51,122 bases of DNA, taken from NCBI GenBank assembly GCA_018239675.1, contig JAFEGX010000141.1:1-51122 (forward strand), given 5' to 3'. Source of the stretch: Verrucomicrobiota bacterium. Lineage in GTDB: Bacteria > Verrucomicrobiota > Verrucomicrobiia > Opitutales > Opitutaceae. Below the pieces are notes generated by a model. The model did no database searches. It saw only the letters and a program-made list of their open reading frames with translations, and was not told the origin of the DNA. This document shows positions 27,164 through 34,641 of the stretch, piece by piece. Positions within the stretch are counted from its first letter, which is position 1. Each line of letters opens with the position of its first letter. The position numbers and the translations under genes were made by a program.

Positions 27164-28336
27164 ATGACCGCTGACGCGCGCCTCCGCTTCCTTGAGCAAC
27201 TCCGCCGCGCGCTGGACGACGGCACGCTGGTCAAGCTGACCCTCGGCAAGCACCGCGGCGCCGACCCGACGCTGCAGAATCTCTTTGTCCGGCCGGTGAA
27301 GCTGAAGGCCGGACCGCACTTCGCCTTCGTGTGGCGCCACGACACGCGTGACGTGACGAAGAACCATGGCGCAACCGACGCGTTTGCCCGCCTTGGGGCG
27401 CTCGTCGGCGGAGACTTCCTTGACGCCCACCTGTTCACGCCGACCGCCACGCTCCAGCTCGAGTGCCAGCCCGATGGCTCCGCCCGCCTGCGCACGAAGC
27501 AGGCCGTGGCCGGTGCGGCCGCAGCGGCGGACCATGATCGCGCCAAGACCCACCTCATTCCCGCCGACTCCCCGTGGCTCCGGGCCCTCGGCGTCACCAA
27601 CGACCGCGGCCAGCCGCGCGAGGGGATGGCCGACAAGTTCCGCCAGATCCAGAAGTTCGCCGAACTGCTCAGCCATCTCGTGACTGAGTCCGCCCTTCCG
27701 TCGGACCGGCCGCTGACCGTGGTGGACATGGGCTCCGGCAAGGGCTACCTGACCTTCGCGGTCGCCACCCTGCTCGGCGAAAGGGCGCGGGTGCAGGGCG
27801 TCGAGGCCCGCGCCGAGCTGGTCGACCTCTGCAATCGCGTCGCCCGCGATCACGGGCTCGCCTCCAGCCTTGCCTTCGCGGCCGGCACTATCGCCGACAC
27901 CCCGCTCAACCAAGTCGACGTCCTGATCGCGCTGCACGCCTGTGACACCGCCACGGATGACGCCCTCGCCAAGGGCATCGCCGCCCAGGCCGCCCTGCTC
28001 GTCGTGTCGCCCTGCTGCCAAAAGGAGCTCCGGCCTCAGCTGCGCCCGCCACCGGTGCTGGCCGAGGCACTGCGGCACGGGATCTTTCAGGAGCGCCAGG
28101 CCGAATTCGTCACGGACGCGCTGCGCGCCGAGCTGCTCGAGTGGGCCGGGTACCGCACCAAGGTGTTCGAGTTCATCTCCACCGAGCACACCGCGAAGAA
28201 CCTCATGATTGCCGCGGTCAAGGCCCGCCCCGCCGGGGACGTCGCCCGCGCGGACCGCCTCCGGCAGCTCGCCGCCTTCTACGGCATCCGCCACCACCAA
28301 CTCGCCACGCATCTCGGTGTGTCACTTATTGAGTGA
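27164..28336 (+). CDS. Class I SAM-dependent methyltransferase (Methyltransf_32/GSTCD-like)
   Basis: 390 residues. The N-terminal ~170 residues are an uncharacterised beta-rich domain (LVKLTLGKHRGADPTLQNLFVRPVKLK). The SAM motif I is VVDMGSGKGYLTFAVA. LIALHACDTATDDALAKGI, VVSPCCQKELR and TAKNLMIAAVK are typical of the GSTCD/Methyltransf_32 family, whose substrates are unknown (RNA suspected). It begins 2 bp after the membrane-protein gene. The last six codons and the TGA stop lie inside a 21-bp palindrome copy (28319-28339), so the C-terminus GVSLIE may be partly repeat-derived. Confidence 0.88.
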   Translation: MTADARLRFLEQLRRALDDGTLVKLTLGKHRGADPTLQNLFVRPVKLKAGPHFAFVWRHDTRDVTKNHGATDAFARLGALVGGDFLDAHLFTPTATLQLECQPDGSARLRTKQAVAGAAAAADHDRAKTHLIPADSPWLRALGVTNDRGQPREGMADKFRQIQKFAELLSHLVTESALPSDRPLTVVDMGSGKGYLTFAVATLLGERARVQGVEARAELVDLCNRVARDHGLASSLAFAAGTIADTPLNQVDVLIALHACDTATDDALAKGIAAQAALLVVSPCCQKELRPQLRPPPVLAEALRHGIFQERQAEFVTDALRAELLEWAGYRTKVFEFISTEHTAKNLMIAAVKARPAGDVARADRLRQLAAFYGIRHHQLATHLGVSLIE

Positions 28337-28339
28337 CAC
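28319..28339. repeat. 21-bp palindrome, copy 6, overlapping a stop codon
   Basis: Arms GTGTCACT and AGTGACAC are perfect over 8 bp with a TATTG loop (CAATA on the other strand). Compared with copy 5, the eighth pair changes from G-C to T-A, so pairing is preserved. The methyltransferase stop codon TGA is at 28334-28336, inside the right arm. Confidence 0.9.
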
Positions 28340-28369
28340 CGCCGCCGGGCTGCGCCGCTCTTGTCCGTC

Positions 28370-29389
28370 ATGACCTGGACCGAACTCGACTGGCCCGCCC
28401 TCGACCGGCTGCGGGAAGCGTTTCTCTCCGGCGCGGCCGGCCGGGGACCCTACTGGCAGTCGGCCAGTGAACTCGCCAGTTATGACCTGACCTATGGCGA
28501 ACGGATCGGCTGGAAATGGGATCACGTGCTGCGCGAGCTCAAGCTCCGCGGCTGGGCGCCCGCCGGCCGCACCGTCCTCGACTGGGGTTGCGGCAGCGGG
28601 ATTGCCGGCCGCCGCGTCGTCGCGGCGTTCGGGGCGGACCGTTTCGACTCGCTGCTACTCTGGGACCATTCGCCGCTGGCCACCGACTTTGCCGCCGCCG
28701 CCGCCGGCCGCGCGTTCCCGCGGCTCGACGTCAGCGCCGTCACGCCCGGTTTCCTGGCCAGCACCGAGCCGATCGGGCTTCTGCTCGTGAGCCATGTCCT
28801 GTCCGAACTCTCGTCCGAGTCGCTCGCGGCGCTGCGGGCGCTGGTGGATCGCGCCGCGGCAGTCATCTGGGTCGAGCCCGGCACCCACGCGACCGGCCGC
28901 GCGCTCGCCGGCCTGCGCGACGAGTTCCGCGCCCGCTTCACCGTGGTCGCGCCCTGCACCCACCAGCAGGCGTGCCCGCTCCTCGCCCTGGGACGCGAAC
29001 GCGACTGGTGTCACCACTTCGCGCCGCCGCCGGCCGAGATTTTTGCCATGTCCGACTGGGTGAAATTCGGCCAGCGGGCCGGCATCGACCTGCGCAGCCT
29101 GCCGTATTCGTTCTTCGCCCTCGACCGGGTTCCGGCCGCCAGACCCGCCGAGGGGCTCTCGCGGATCATCGGCCGGCCGGAACATTTCAAACCCTACGCC
29201 CGGCTCCTGAACTGCGACGCGAGCGGCGCCGCCGAACTCACGCTGCCCCGCCGCAGCCATGCCGAACTCTACAAGGAGCTGGAGCGCACCAAGGCGCCGC
29301 TGGTCTACCGTTGGCAGCGCGAGGGTGACAAGATCCTCGGCGGATCCCCGCTGGAATCGGCCGACGGAGGCGGGGCTGGCGAAGTTTGA
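28370..29389 (+). CDS. Rsm22/METTL17-family methyltransferase with candidate Fe-S cysteines
   Basis: 339 residues from ATG 28370 (a TTG at 28361 is also possible). The SAM motif is TVLDWGCGSGIAG. APCTHQQACPL then DWCHHF and LLNCDA give four cysteines, C196, C202, C214 and C282. Their spacing matches the four [4Fe-4S] ligands described for Rsm22/METTL17 small-ribosomal-subunit assembly factors. GPYWQSASELASYDLTYGERIGWKWDHVL is family-typical. The mitochondrial proteins act in small-subunit assembly. The bacterial ones are little studied and a similar role is inferred. It lies 33 bp after the preceding methyltransferase. Confidence 0.88.
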   Translation: MTWTELDWPALDRLREAFLSGAAGRGPYWQSASELASYDLTYGERIGWKWDHVLRELKLRGWAPAGRTVLDWGCGSGIAGRRVVAAFGADRFDSLLLWDHSPLATDFAAAAAGRAFPRLDVSAVTPGFLASTEPIGLLLVSHVLSELSSESLAALRALVDRAAAVIWVEPGTHATGRALAGLRDEFRARFTVVAPCTHQQACPLLALGRERDWCHHFAPPPAEIFAMSDWVKFGQRAGIDLRSLPYSFFALDRVPAARPAEGLSRIIGRPEHFKPYARLLNCDASGAAELTLPRRSHAELYKELERTKAPLVYRWQREGDKILGGSPLESADGGGAGEV

Positions 29390-29456
29390 CCGCCGGACTG
29401 GACACTTGACTCCCGCGGGCGGCTCCAGACACTGCCCGATCTCTCATTCACCAACC

Positions 29457-29552
29457 ATGGGCCAACAACTCAACAAGCACATCAAACGTAAACGCCGCGC
29501 CGCCTACATGAAGCGCCGCCGGGCCCGCGAGAAGGCCGCCAAGAAGAAGTAG
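29457..29552 (+). CDS. 31-residue highly basic protein
   Basis: Starts MGQQLNKHIKRKRR and ends AREKAAKKK. Fifteen of 31 residues are Lys or Arg and the predicted structure is mostly helical. It is too small for routine gene calling, but it is followed 26 bp later by the best intrinsic terminator in the window, and its codons are GC-rich like its neighbours. The composition suggests an rRNA- or nucleic-acid-binding peptide, such as a small ribosome-associated protein. I cannot assign it to a family with confidence (the bTHX and AURKAIP1/COX24-type small basic proteins were considered). It lies 67 bp after the Rsm22-like gene and upstream of rimO, both ribosome-related. Confidence 0.75.
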   Translation: MGQQLNKHIKRKRRAAYMKRRRAREKAAKKK

Positions 29553-29578
29553 CTCGCCTCCGCCTGCCGAACCTCCCG

Positions 29579-29604
29579 ACCGCGGCCTTGCGCCGCGGTT
29601 TTTT
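29579..29604 (+). terminator. Intrinsic terminator after the small basic protein gene
   Basis: ACCGCGGC (29579-29586) and GCCGCGGT (29592-29599) form a perfect 8-bp stem with a five-base loop, followed by six T (29599-29604). It separates the upstream group from rimO, whose ATG lies 27 bp after the T-run. Confidence 0.92.
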
Positions 29605-29631
29605 ATTCCCGGCCGGCCGGCCCCGTCCCGC

Positions 29632-31047
29632 ATGGTCAAGGTCCGTCTCAGCTCCCCCGGTTGCGCCAAGAACCTCGTCGACAGCGAGATCATGGTCGGC
29701 CACCTCCACCAGGCCGGCATGACCGTTGTTCCTGAGGCGGAGAAGGCCGACGTCGTGATCGTCAACACGTGCTCGTTCATCGATTCGTCGAAGGAGGAGT
29801 CCATCGGCCACATCCTCGAGATCCACCAGCACCGCGGGATGCGCAAGCGCCGCAAGGAGCAGAAGCTGATCGTCGCGGGCTGCATGGCCCAGCGCTTCTC
29901 CAAGGATCTTGCCGGCGAGCTCGCCCACGAGGTCGACGCCTTCATCGGCCTCGACCAGGTCACCAAGGTCGCCCCGATCATCGAGGGGATCTACGCGAAG
30001 GAGCGCGGCGCCCATCCGACGCCCGACAATTTCGTCACGCCGCGGTCGACCTACATTCCCGACTACAACACCCCGCGCTTCCGGCTGACGCCGCGGCATT
30101 TCGCGTACATCAAGATCGCCGAGGGCTGCAACCATCCCTGCACGTTCTGCATCATCCCGCAGATCCGGGGCCGTCATCGCAGCCGCACCGTCGAGAGCGT
30201 CGTGGCCGAGGCCCGCCAGCTCGTCCAGGAAGGCGTCCGCGAGATCAACCTGATCTCCCAGGACACGACCTTCTTCGGCATGGACACCTGGGAGCAGCGG
30301 CCGAACCCGCGCACGCCGGTCGACTCCGCGCGCGGCACCGCCCTGACCACCCTGCTCCGCGAGCTCAACGCCATCGAGGGCGACTTCTGGATCCGGCTGC
30401 TCTACACCCACCCGGCGCACTGGAGCGACGAGCTCATCCGCACGATCGCGGAGTGCCCCAAGGTCGCCCGCTACATCGACATTCCGCTCCAGCACATCAG
30501 CGCCCCGATGCTCGATCGCATGCAGCGCGAGACGTCCGGCGACTACATTCGCGACCTGCTCCGCCGCATCCGAGCCGGCATCCAGGGCATCGCCATCCGC
30601 ACGACGTTTATCGTCGGCTTTCCCGGCGAGACCGAGGCCGACGTTGACGAGCTGTGCGAGTTCATCCGCACCACGCGCTTCGAGCGCCTCGGCGTCTTCC
30701 GCTACTCCCAGGAGGAGGGCACGCGCGCCGCGAAGATGGACGGGCAGGTCCCGGCCAAGGTGAAGGAGGCCCGCTGGCACCGCCTCATGCAGCTCCAGCA
30801 CGCGATCGCCAAGGATGTGTCCAAGTCCTTCGTCGGCCGGACGCTCCGGGTGCTCGTGGACGAGCCGGGCGTCGCCCGCGGCGAGGCCGACGCTCCCGAC
30901 ATCGACGGACGCGTCTATGTCTCCCGCGACCTTCCCGTCGGCGCCTTCGTCGACGTGAAAATCAATTCGTTTCACGACTACGATCTGCTCGCGCTCCCCA
31001 AGGGCCAGCAGCCGGTCGTCTACAAGGTCGCCAAACAGGCCCAGTAG
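29632..31047 (+). CDS. rimO: Ribosomal protein S12 methylthiotransferase RimO
   Basis: 471 residues. The N-terminal UPF0004 domain has Cys11 (SSPGCAKN), a Cys in NTCSFIDSSKEES and one in GCMAQR for the auxiliary cluster. The radical-SAM motif GCNHPCTFC gives C166, C170 and C173 and is followed by IIPQIRGRHRSR. A C-terminal TRAM domain follows (about residues 395-460). The SPGCAKNLVDSE start distinguishes RimO from MiaB. It methylthiolates an Asp of ribosomal protein S12. A basic-peptide gene with its terminator lies just upstream, and mpl is convergent downstream. Confidence 0.96.
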   Translation: MVKVRLSSPGCAKNLVDSEIMVGHLHQAGMTVVPEAEKADVVIVNTCSFIDSSKEESIGHILEIHQHRGMRKRRKEQKLIVAGCMAQRFSKDLAGELAHEVDAFIGLDQVTKVAPIIEGIYAKERGAHPTPDNFVTPRSTYIPDYNTPRFRLTPRHFAYIKIAEGCNHPCTFCIIPQIRGRHRSRTVESVVAEARQLVQEGVREINLISQDTTFFGMDTWEQRPNPRTPVDSARGTALTTLLRELNAIEGDFWIRLLYTHPAHWSDELIRTIAECPKVARYIDIPLQHISAPMLDRMQRETSGDYIRDLLRRIRAGIQGIAIRTTFIVGFPGETEADVDELCEFIRTTRFERLGVFRYSQEEGTRAAKMDGQVPAKVKEARWHRLMQLQHAIAKDVSKSFVGRTLRVLVDEPGVARGEADAPDIDGRVYVSRDLPVGAFVDVKINSFHDYDLLALPKGQQPVVYKVAKQAQ

Positions 31048-31148
31048 CGGCGGAAAACGGCCGGGCGAACATCGAACGCCGGAGTACTAGAACCGAAACC
31101 GCCCCTTCGGCGTTAGGTATTCTGTCTCTGCCTCCCGCGTCGGGCATC

Positions 31149-32570
31149 TTACCGGCCGGCGCGTTCCACGTACTGGCCAATGATCCCGTCGAACGAGCCG
31201 TTCGTGAAGAACACCACGAGCTGCGGCCGGCTGCCGGCGTCGCGCGTGTTGGCCAAGATCTGCTCCAGCAGCTCGCGGTTGGTCGGCGCGGTCTGGCCCT
31301 GCACGCCCTGCGTCTCGAGAAACTGGATCAGGGCCTCGGCATCGAAACGTTCCTCGGGCCGGAGTTTCTCCGCCCGCGCCACGGCCCCGAGGTAAACCTC
31401 GTCGGCGAGGGCAAGGGCCCGCATGAAGGCCGACTGCATGACCTTCGTCCGCGAGGTGTTGCTCCGCGGCTCGAAGGCGGCGTGGATCACATGACCCGGA
31501 AACCGCGCCCGGAACGACTGCAGGGTTTCCGCCAGGGCCGTCGGATGATGGCCGAAATCCTCGATCACCTTCAGCCCGGGAGTGTCGAGGCGCAGCTCCT
31601 GCCGCCGTTTCACCCCGCGGAACCGCGCCAGCGCTCCCAGCTCCAGCCGCGTCGGGTCGTCCGGATGCACCGCCAGGCCGGCGGCCAGCGCCGCCATCGC
31701 GGCGTTGCGGGCGTTGAACAGTCCGGGCTGGGACCATTCGACCTTGGCCCACTCACGTCCGCGCCACTCCAGCCGGAAACGGGCGCCGCGCTCGTGTTCC
31801 GCGAACTCCGCGATGCGCAGGTCGTTCCCCGCCTCGACCCCGACCCGCACCACCCGGGTCCACCCCATCGGGCCGAGCGCACGCAGGTTCGGGTCGTCGC
31901 CGTTCAGCACGATCCACCCGCTCCGCGGCACGATGCGCGCCAGGTGGCTGAAGGTCCGTTGCACGTCCGCCAGGTCGCGGAAGATGTCCGCATGGTCGAA
32001 CTCGAGGTTGTTCATCACCGCCACGTGCGGCGCGTAATGGATGAACTTGCTGCGCTTGTCGAAGAACGCGCTGTCGTACTCGTCTCCCTCGATCACGAAC
32101 GGATCCTCGAGGGTCCCAAGGTGGCTGCCGGTCGGCGGATCCTGCGGCACGCCGCCGATCAGGTAGCCCGGATCGCGGCCGTTCTCGCGGAGCAGGTACG
32201 CGGCCAGCGCCGTGGTCGTGGTCTTGCCGTGCGTGCCGCAAATCACGAGGTTGCGGCGGTACTTCAGCACCGACTCGTGCAGCAGCTCGGGGAGCGAGGT
32301 CCAGGGCAGCGCGCGGGTGTCGAGGAGCCACTCGACCTCGGGATTCCCGCGCGACATGGCGTTGCCGATGACCACGAGGTCCGGAGCGAGCCGTTCGAGC
32401 CGGGCCGGGTCGTAGCCCTCGTGCAGCGTGACGCCGGCCTCGGCGAGCACCGTGCTCATCGGCGGGTAGACGCCCTGGTCGGCGCCCAGCACCTCGTGCC
32501 CGGCCGCGCGCGCCAGCAGCGCCGCGTTGCCCATCGCCGTTCCGCAGATTCCCATGAAGTAGAGCTTCAT
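31149..32570 (-). CDS. mpl: UDP-N-acetylmuramate:L-alanyl-gamma-D-glutamyl-meso-diaminopimelate ligase
   Basis: 473 residues from the ATG at 32570 (MKLYFMGICGTAMGNAALLA). The frame is open for another 207 codons, but that stretch is not family-like. The Mur-ligase ATP loop is GTHGKTTTTAL, and EGDEYDSAFFDKRSKF, MNNLEFDHADIF and DFGHHPTALAETL are typical Mpl blocks. It recycles the murein tripeptide by joining it to UDP-MurNAc in the cytoplasm. This indicates meso-DAP peptidoglycan and recycling of wall fragments. It is convergent with rimO across 101 bp. Confidence 0.95.
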   Translation of the reverse strand: MKLYFMGICGTAMGNAALLARAAGHEVLGADQGVYPPMSTVLAEAGVTLHEGYDPARLERLAPDLVVIGNAMSRGNPEVEWLLDTRALPWTSLPELLHESVLKYRRNLVICGTHGKTTTTALAAYLLRENGRDPGYLIGGVPQDPPTGSHLGTLEDPFVIEGDEYDSAFFDKRSKFIHYAPHVAVMNNLEFDHADIFRDLADVQRTFSHLARIVPRSGWIVLNGDDPNLRALGPMGWTRVVRVGVEAGNDLRIAEFAEHERGARFRLEWRGREWAKVEWSQPGLFNARNAAMAALAAGLAVHPDDPTRLELGALARFRGVKRRQELRLDTPGLKVIEDFGHHPTALAETLQSFRARFPGHVIHAAFEPRSNTSRTKVMQSAFMRALALADEVYLGAVARAEKLRPEERFDAEALIQFLETQGVQGQTAPTNRELLEQILANTRDAGSRPQLVVFFTNGSFDGIIGQYVERAGR

Positions 32571-32695
32571 TCGCGCAGTGTGTTGGACGCCCGGGCGTCG
32601 CAGCCGAACAAACAGGCCCCGGCGCAGCGGTGCAATCCGGCAATGCACGGTGCCGCGGCGCCCCTGGCGCCAGCCCCGCCGGCACCCGCTCACAC

Positions 32696-34423
32696 TCACC
32701 GAACGTCGTAGACTTCGACCAGGACCGTGCCCGTCCCCCCGTCCGCACTGGTCGCGACCACCGAGTAGACTCCCGGCAGGAGCGTCACCACGGCGGCGGC
32801 GTCCTTGCTGGCGATCCCCCCGTAGGCGAACGCCCCGACGTGAGTGAACGTGCTGGCCAGCGTGGCGGCGGCATCGCCCCAGTTGTCGTTCGCCGCCAGC
32901 ACCGTCTGGCCCTGGTAAAGCTTGAAGGTCGGATCTGGCAGCGCATCGGTCACGCCATAGGGTGCAAGGCTTGGGCCCACCGCCCGGATCAATATCGTCC
33001 GCGGCACGGAGCCGCTGATGACAAAGCCCACGATGTTGTTGTCGGTCGCGCTCGCGATCCGGCCGCGGGCCGAGATGTTGATCAGGGCGCTGGGCGCCGG
33101 CGCCACATAGCCGGGATTCGCCCCGCTGGTCGCGGAAAAGGCGAAGGTAAGCTTGGCCCCCTCCCCGACGCGTTTCCCGGTGAAGCGGCACTGGACCGAG
33201 GGACCGCCGTTGTCGATGATCTCCAGCACGCCGTACTGCTGGCTGCCGGGCACCGGGCCGCCCGAGTAGGGGCCGCCCTTGATCGACCCGGCCGAGGTCA
33301 GGGCCGCGGCCTGCAACACGACGAGGGGGGCGCCACCGCCCTCCGCGTAGTCCGAGTGCGTGCCGTCGTCGTAGGCCAGCGCATGCATGTCGCCGCTCAG
33401 CAGCACCAGGTTCCTGATGCCGTTGTCGCGGATGAAATTCGCGAGCTCACGGCGCTCAGTCGCGTACACGCTCCAGTCGTCGTCGCCCGATCCCGCCGCG
33501 CCGATCCACGGGATCGTGCTGACCCAGAGGATCAGTGGAAATCCGGCGTCGCGGGCGCTGATGAGCTCCTGCTTGAACCAGGCCTTCTGGGCCGCGCCGA
33601 GGTGCGACTTCGCCGCCGTATCGGCCTGCCCCCGCGGGTCGGCGCCGCTGCGGAGGTCGGTCATGATCACCCGCACCCGCCCGATGGTGAACGACTGAGA
33701 CAGGGTTCCGCCCGCCGCCAGCGCGATCGGATAATGCGGGGCCGACTCGTTGTACGCCTGGCGCGCGGCGTCGCGGCCGACCGACGTGGAGTCCGACCCG
33801 TTTCCGCAGAAGTCGTGGTCATCCCACATATAGGCCAGCGCCACGCCGCGGTAGAGCGCCGCCTCGTTGGGCTGGTTGAGCACCGCGTCGTAGTTGCCGC
33901 GGTAGTCGGCGACGTTGGTCGAATTCGTGTCGGAATACTCAAAGTCGCCCATGTGGATGAACAGGACCGGCTGCTCCGCCAGCACCGCGTCGTAGGCGGT
34001 CTGGTTCGCCGCGTGCAGGTCGCCGCACGAGGCAAACGCTAGCTTGAATGACGCGGCGCCAAGCGGAAACGTCCGGAACGAGCCGCGCGCCGCCGGCTCG
34101 GTGCGCAGCGCTCCGCCCACCTCGAAAGCGTAATAGTAGGTCGTCGCCGGCAGCAGGCCCGCAACGTCGAGCTTCGCCAGGTTGCCCGTCGCCGCCTGCG
34201 TCGTGATCGGGCCGAAATAGCTTGGCGCGCCGAGGTCCGCAGTCCGCGCCAGCGCGAGGCGCACCGCCAGTCCGCTGGCATTGAGCCGCACCGCCACGGT
34301 TGCGCTGGTTGCCGTGACGTTCCCACACCACGGCCCCGAGACGAGGGGCGCGGCCACCTGGCCGAACAGGGGCGCCGACGCGAACAAAGCCGCGAGGCAG
34401 GTGGCGCGGAATGGCGGCAACAT
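32696..34423 (-). CDS. phoD: PhoD-like metallophosphatase with a C-terminal surface/sorting-like module
   Basis: 575 residues. The signal peptide MLPPFRATCLAALFASAPLFG is followed by a fibronectin-like N-terminal domain (TSATVAVRLNASGLAVRL). The PhoD catalytic domain reads FASCGDLH, HMGDFEYSDTN, AYMWDDHDFCGNGSD and LSGDMHALAYDDG. It is a secreted phosphomonoesterase/diesterase type enzyme with a Ca/Fe metal centre. After about residue 440 comes a ~130-residue module (NISARGRI, RTILIRAVGPSLAPYGVTDALPDP, AANDNWGD, LLPGVYSVVATSADGGTGTVLVEVYDV). Similar modules occur twice at the end of the divergent CotH gene. No Pho box was identified. Confidence 0.9.
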   Translation of the reverse strand: MLPPFRATCLAALFASAPLFGQVAAPLVSGPWCGNVTATSATVAVRLNASGLAVRLALARTADLGAPSYFGPITTQAATGNLAKLDVAGLLPATTYYYAFEVGGALRTEPAARGSFRTFPLGAASFKLAFASCGDLHAANQTAYDAVLAEQPVLFIHMGDFEYSDTNSTNVADYRGNYDAVLNQPNEAALYRGVALAYMWDDHDFCGNGSDSTSVGRDAARQAYNESAPHYPIALAAGGTLSQSFTIGRVRVIMTDLRSGADPRGQADTAAKSHLGAAQKAWFKQELISARDAGFPLILWVSTIPWIGAAGSGDDDWSVYATERRELANFIRDNGIRNLVLLSGDMHALAYDDGTHSDYAEGGGAPLVVLQAAALTSAGSIKGGPYSGGPVPGSQQYGVLEIIDNGGPSVQCRFTGKRVGEGAKLTFAFSATSGANPGYVAPAPSALINISARGRIASATDNNIVGFVISGSVPRTILIRAVGPSLAPYGVTDALPDPTFKLYQGQTVLAANDNWGDAAATLASTFTHVGAFAYGGIASKDAAAVVTLLPGVYSVVATSADGGTGTVLVEVYDVR

Positions 34424-34641
34424 GATTCATCTTGATACTGCCGCGCGCCGGGGTTGGCAATGCACCGCGGGCGCCGGGCCGAGCGCACAGGAGACACGCA
34501 GTCCCGCGCCGCCTCTGGCGACGGATTAGCCGAACCCGCAGTCCTGATTAGGCGACCCTATATCCGCCGGCGGGTGTCACCGATCCGGGCCGTGGTCTGT
34601 CATACTGCTTGAGACGACGATCTCGTCGTCCGCCGGAGGTG

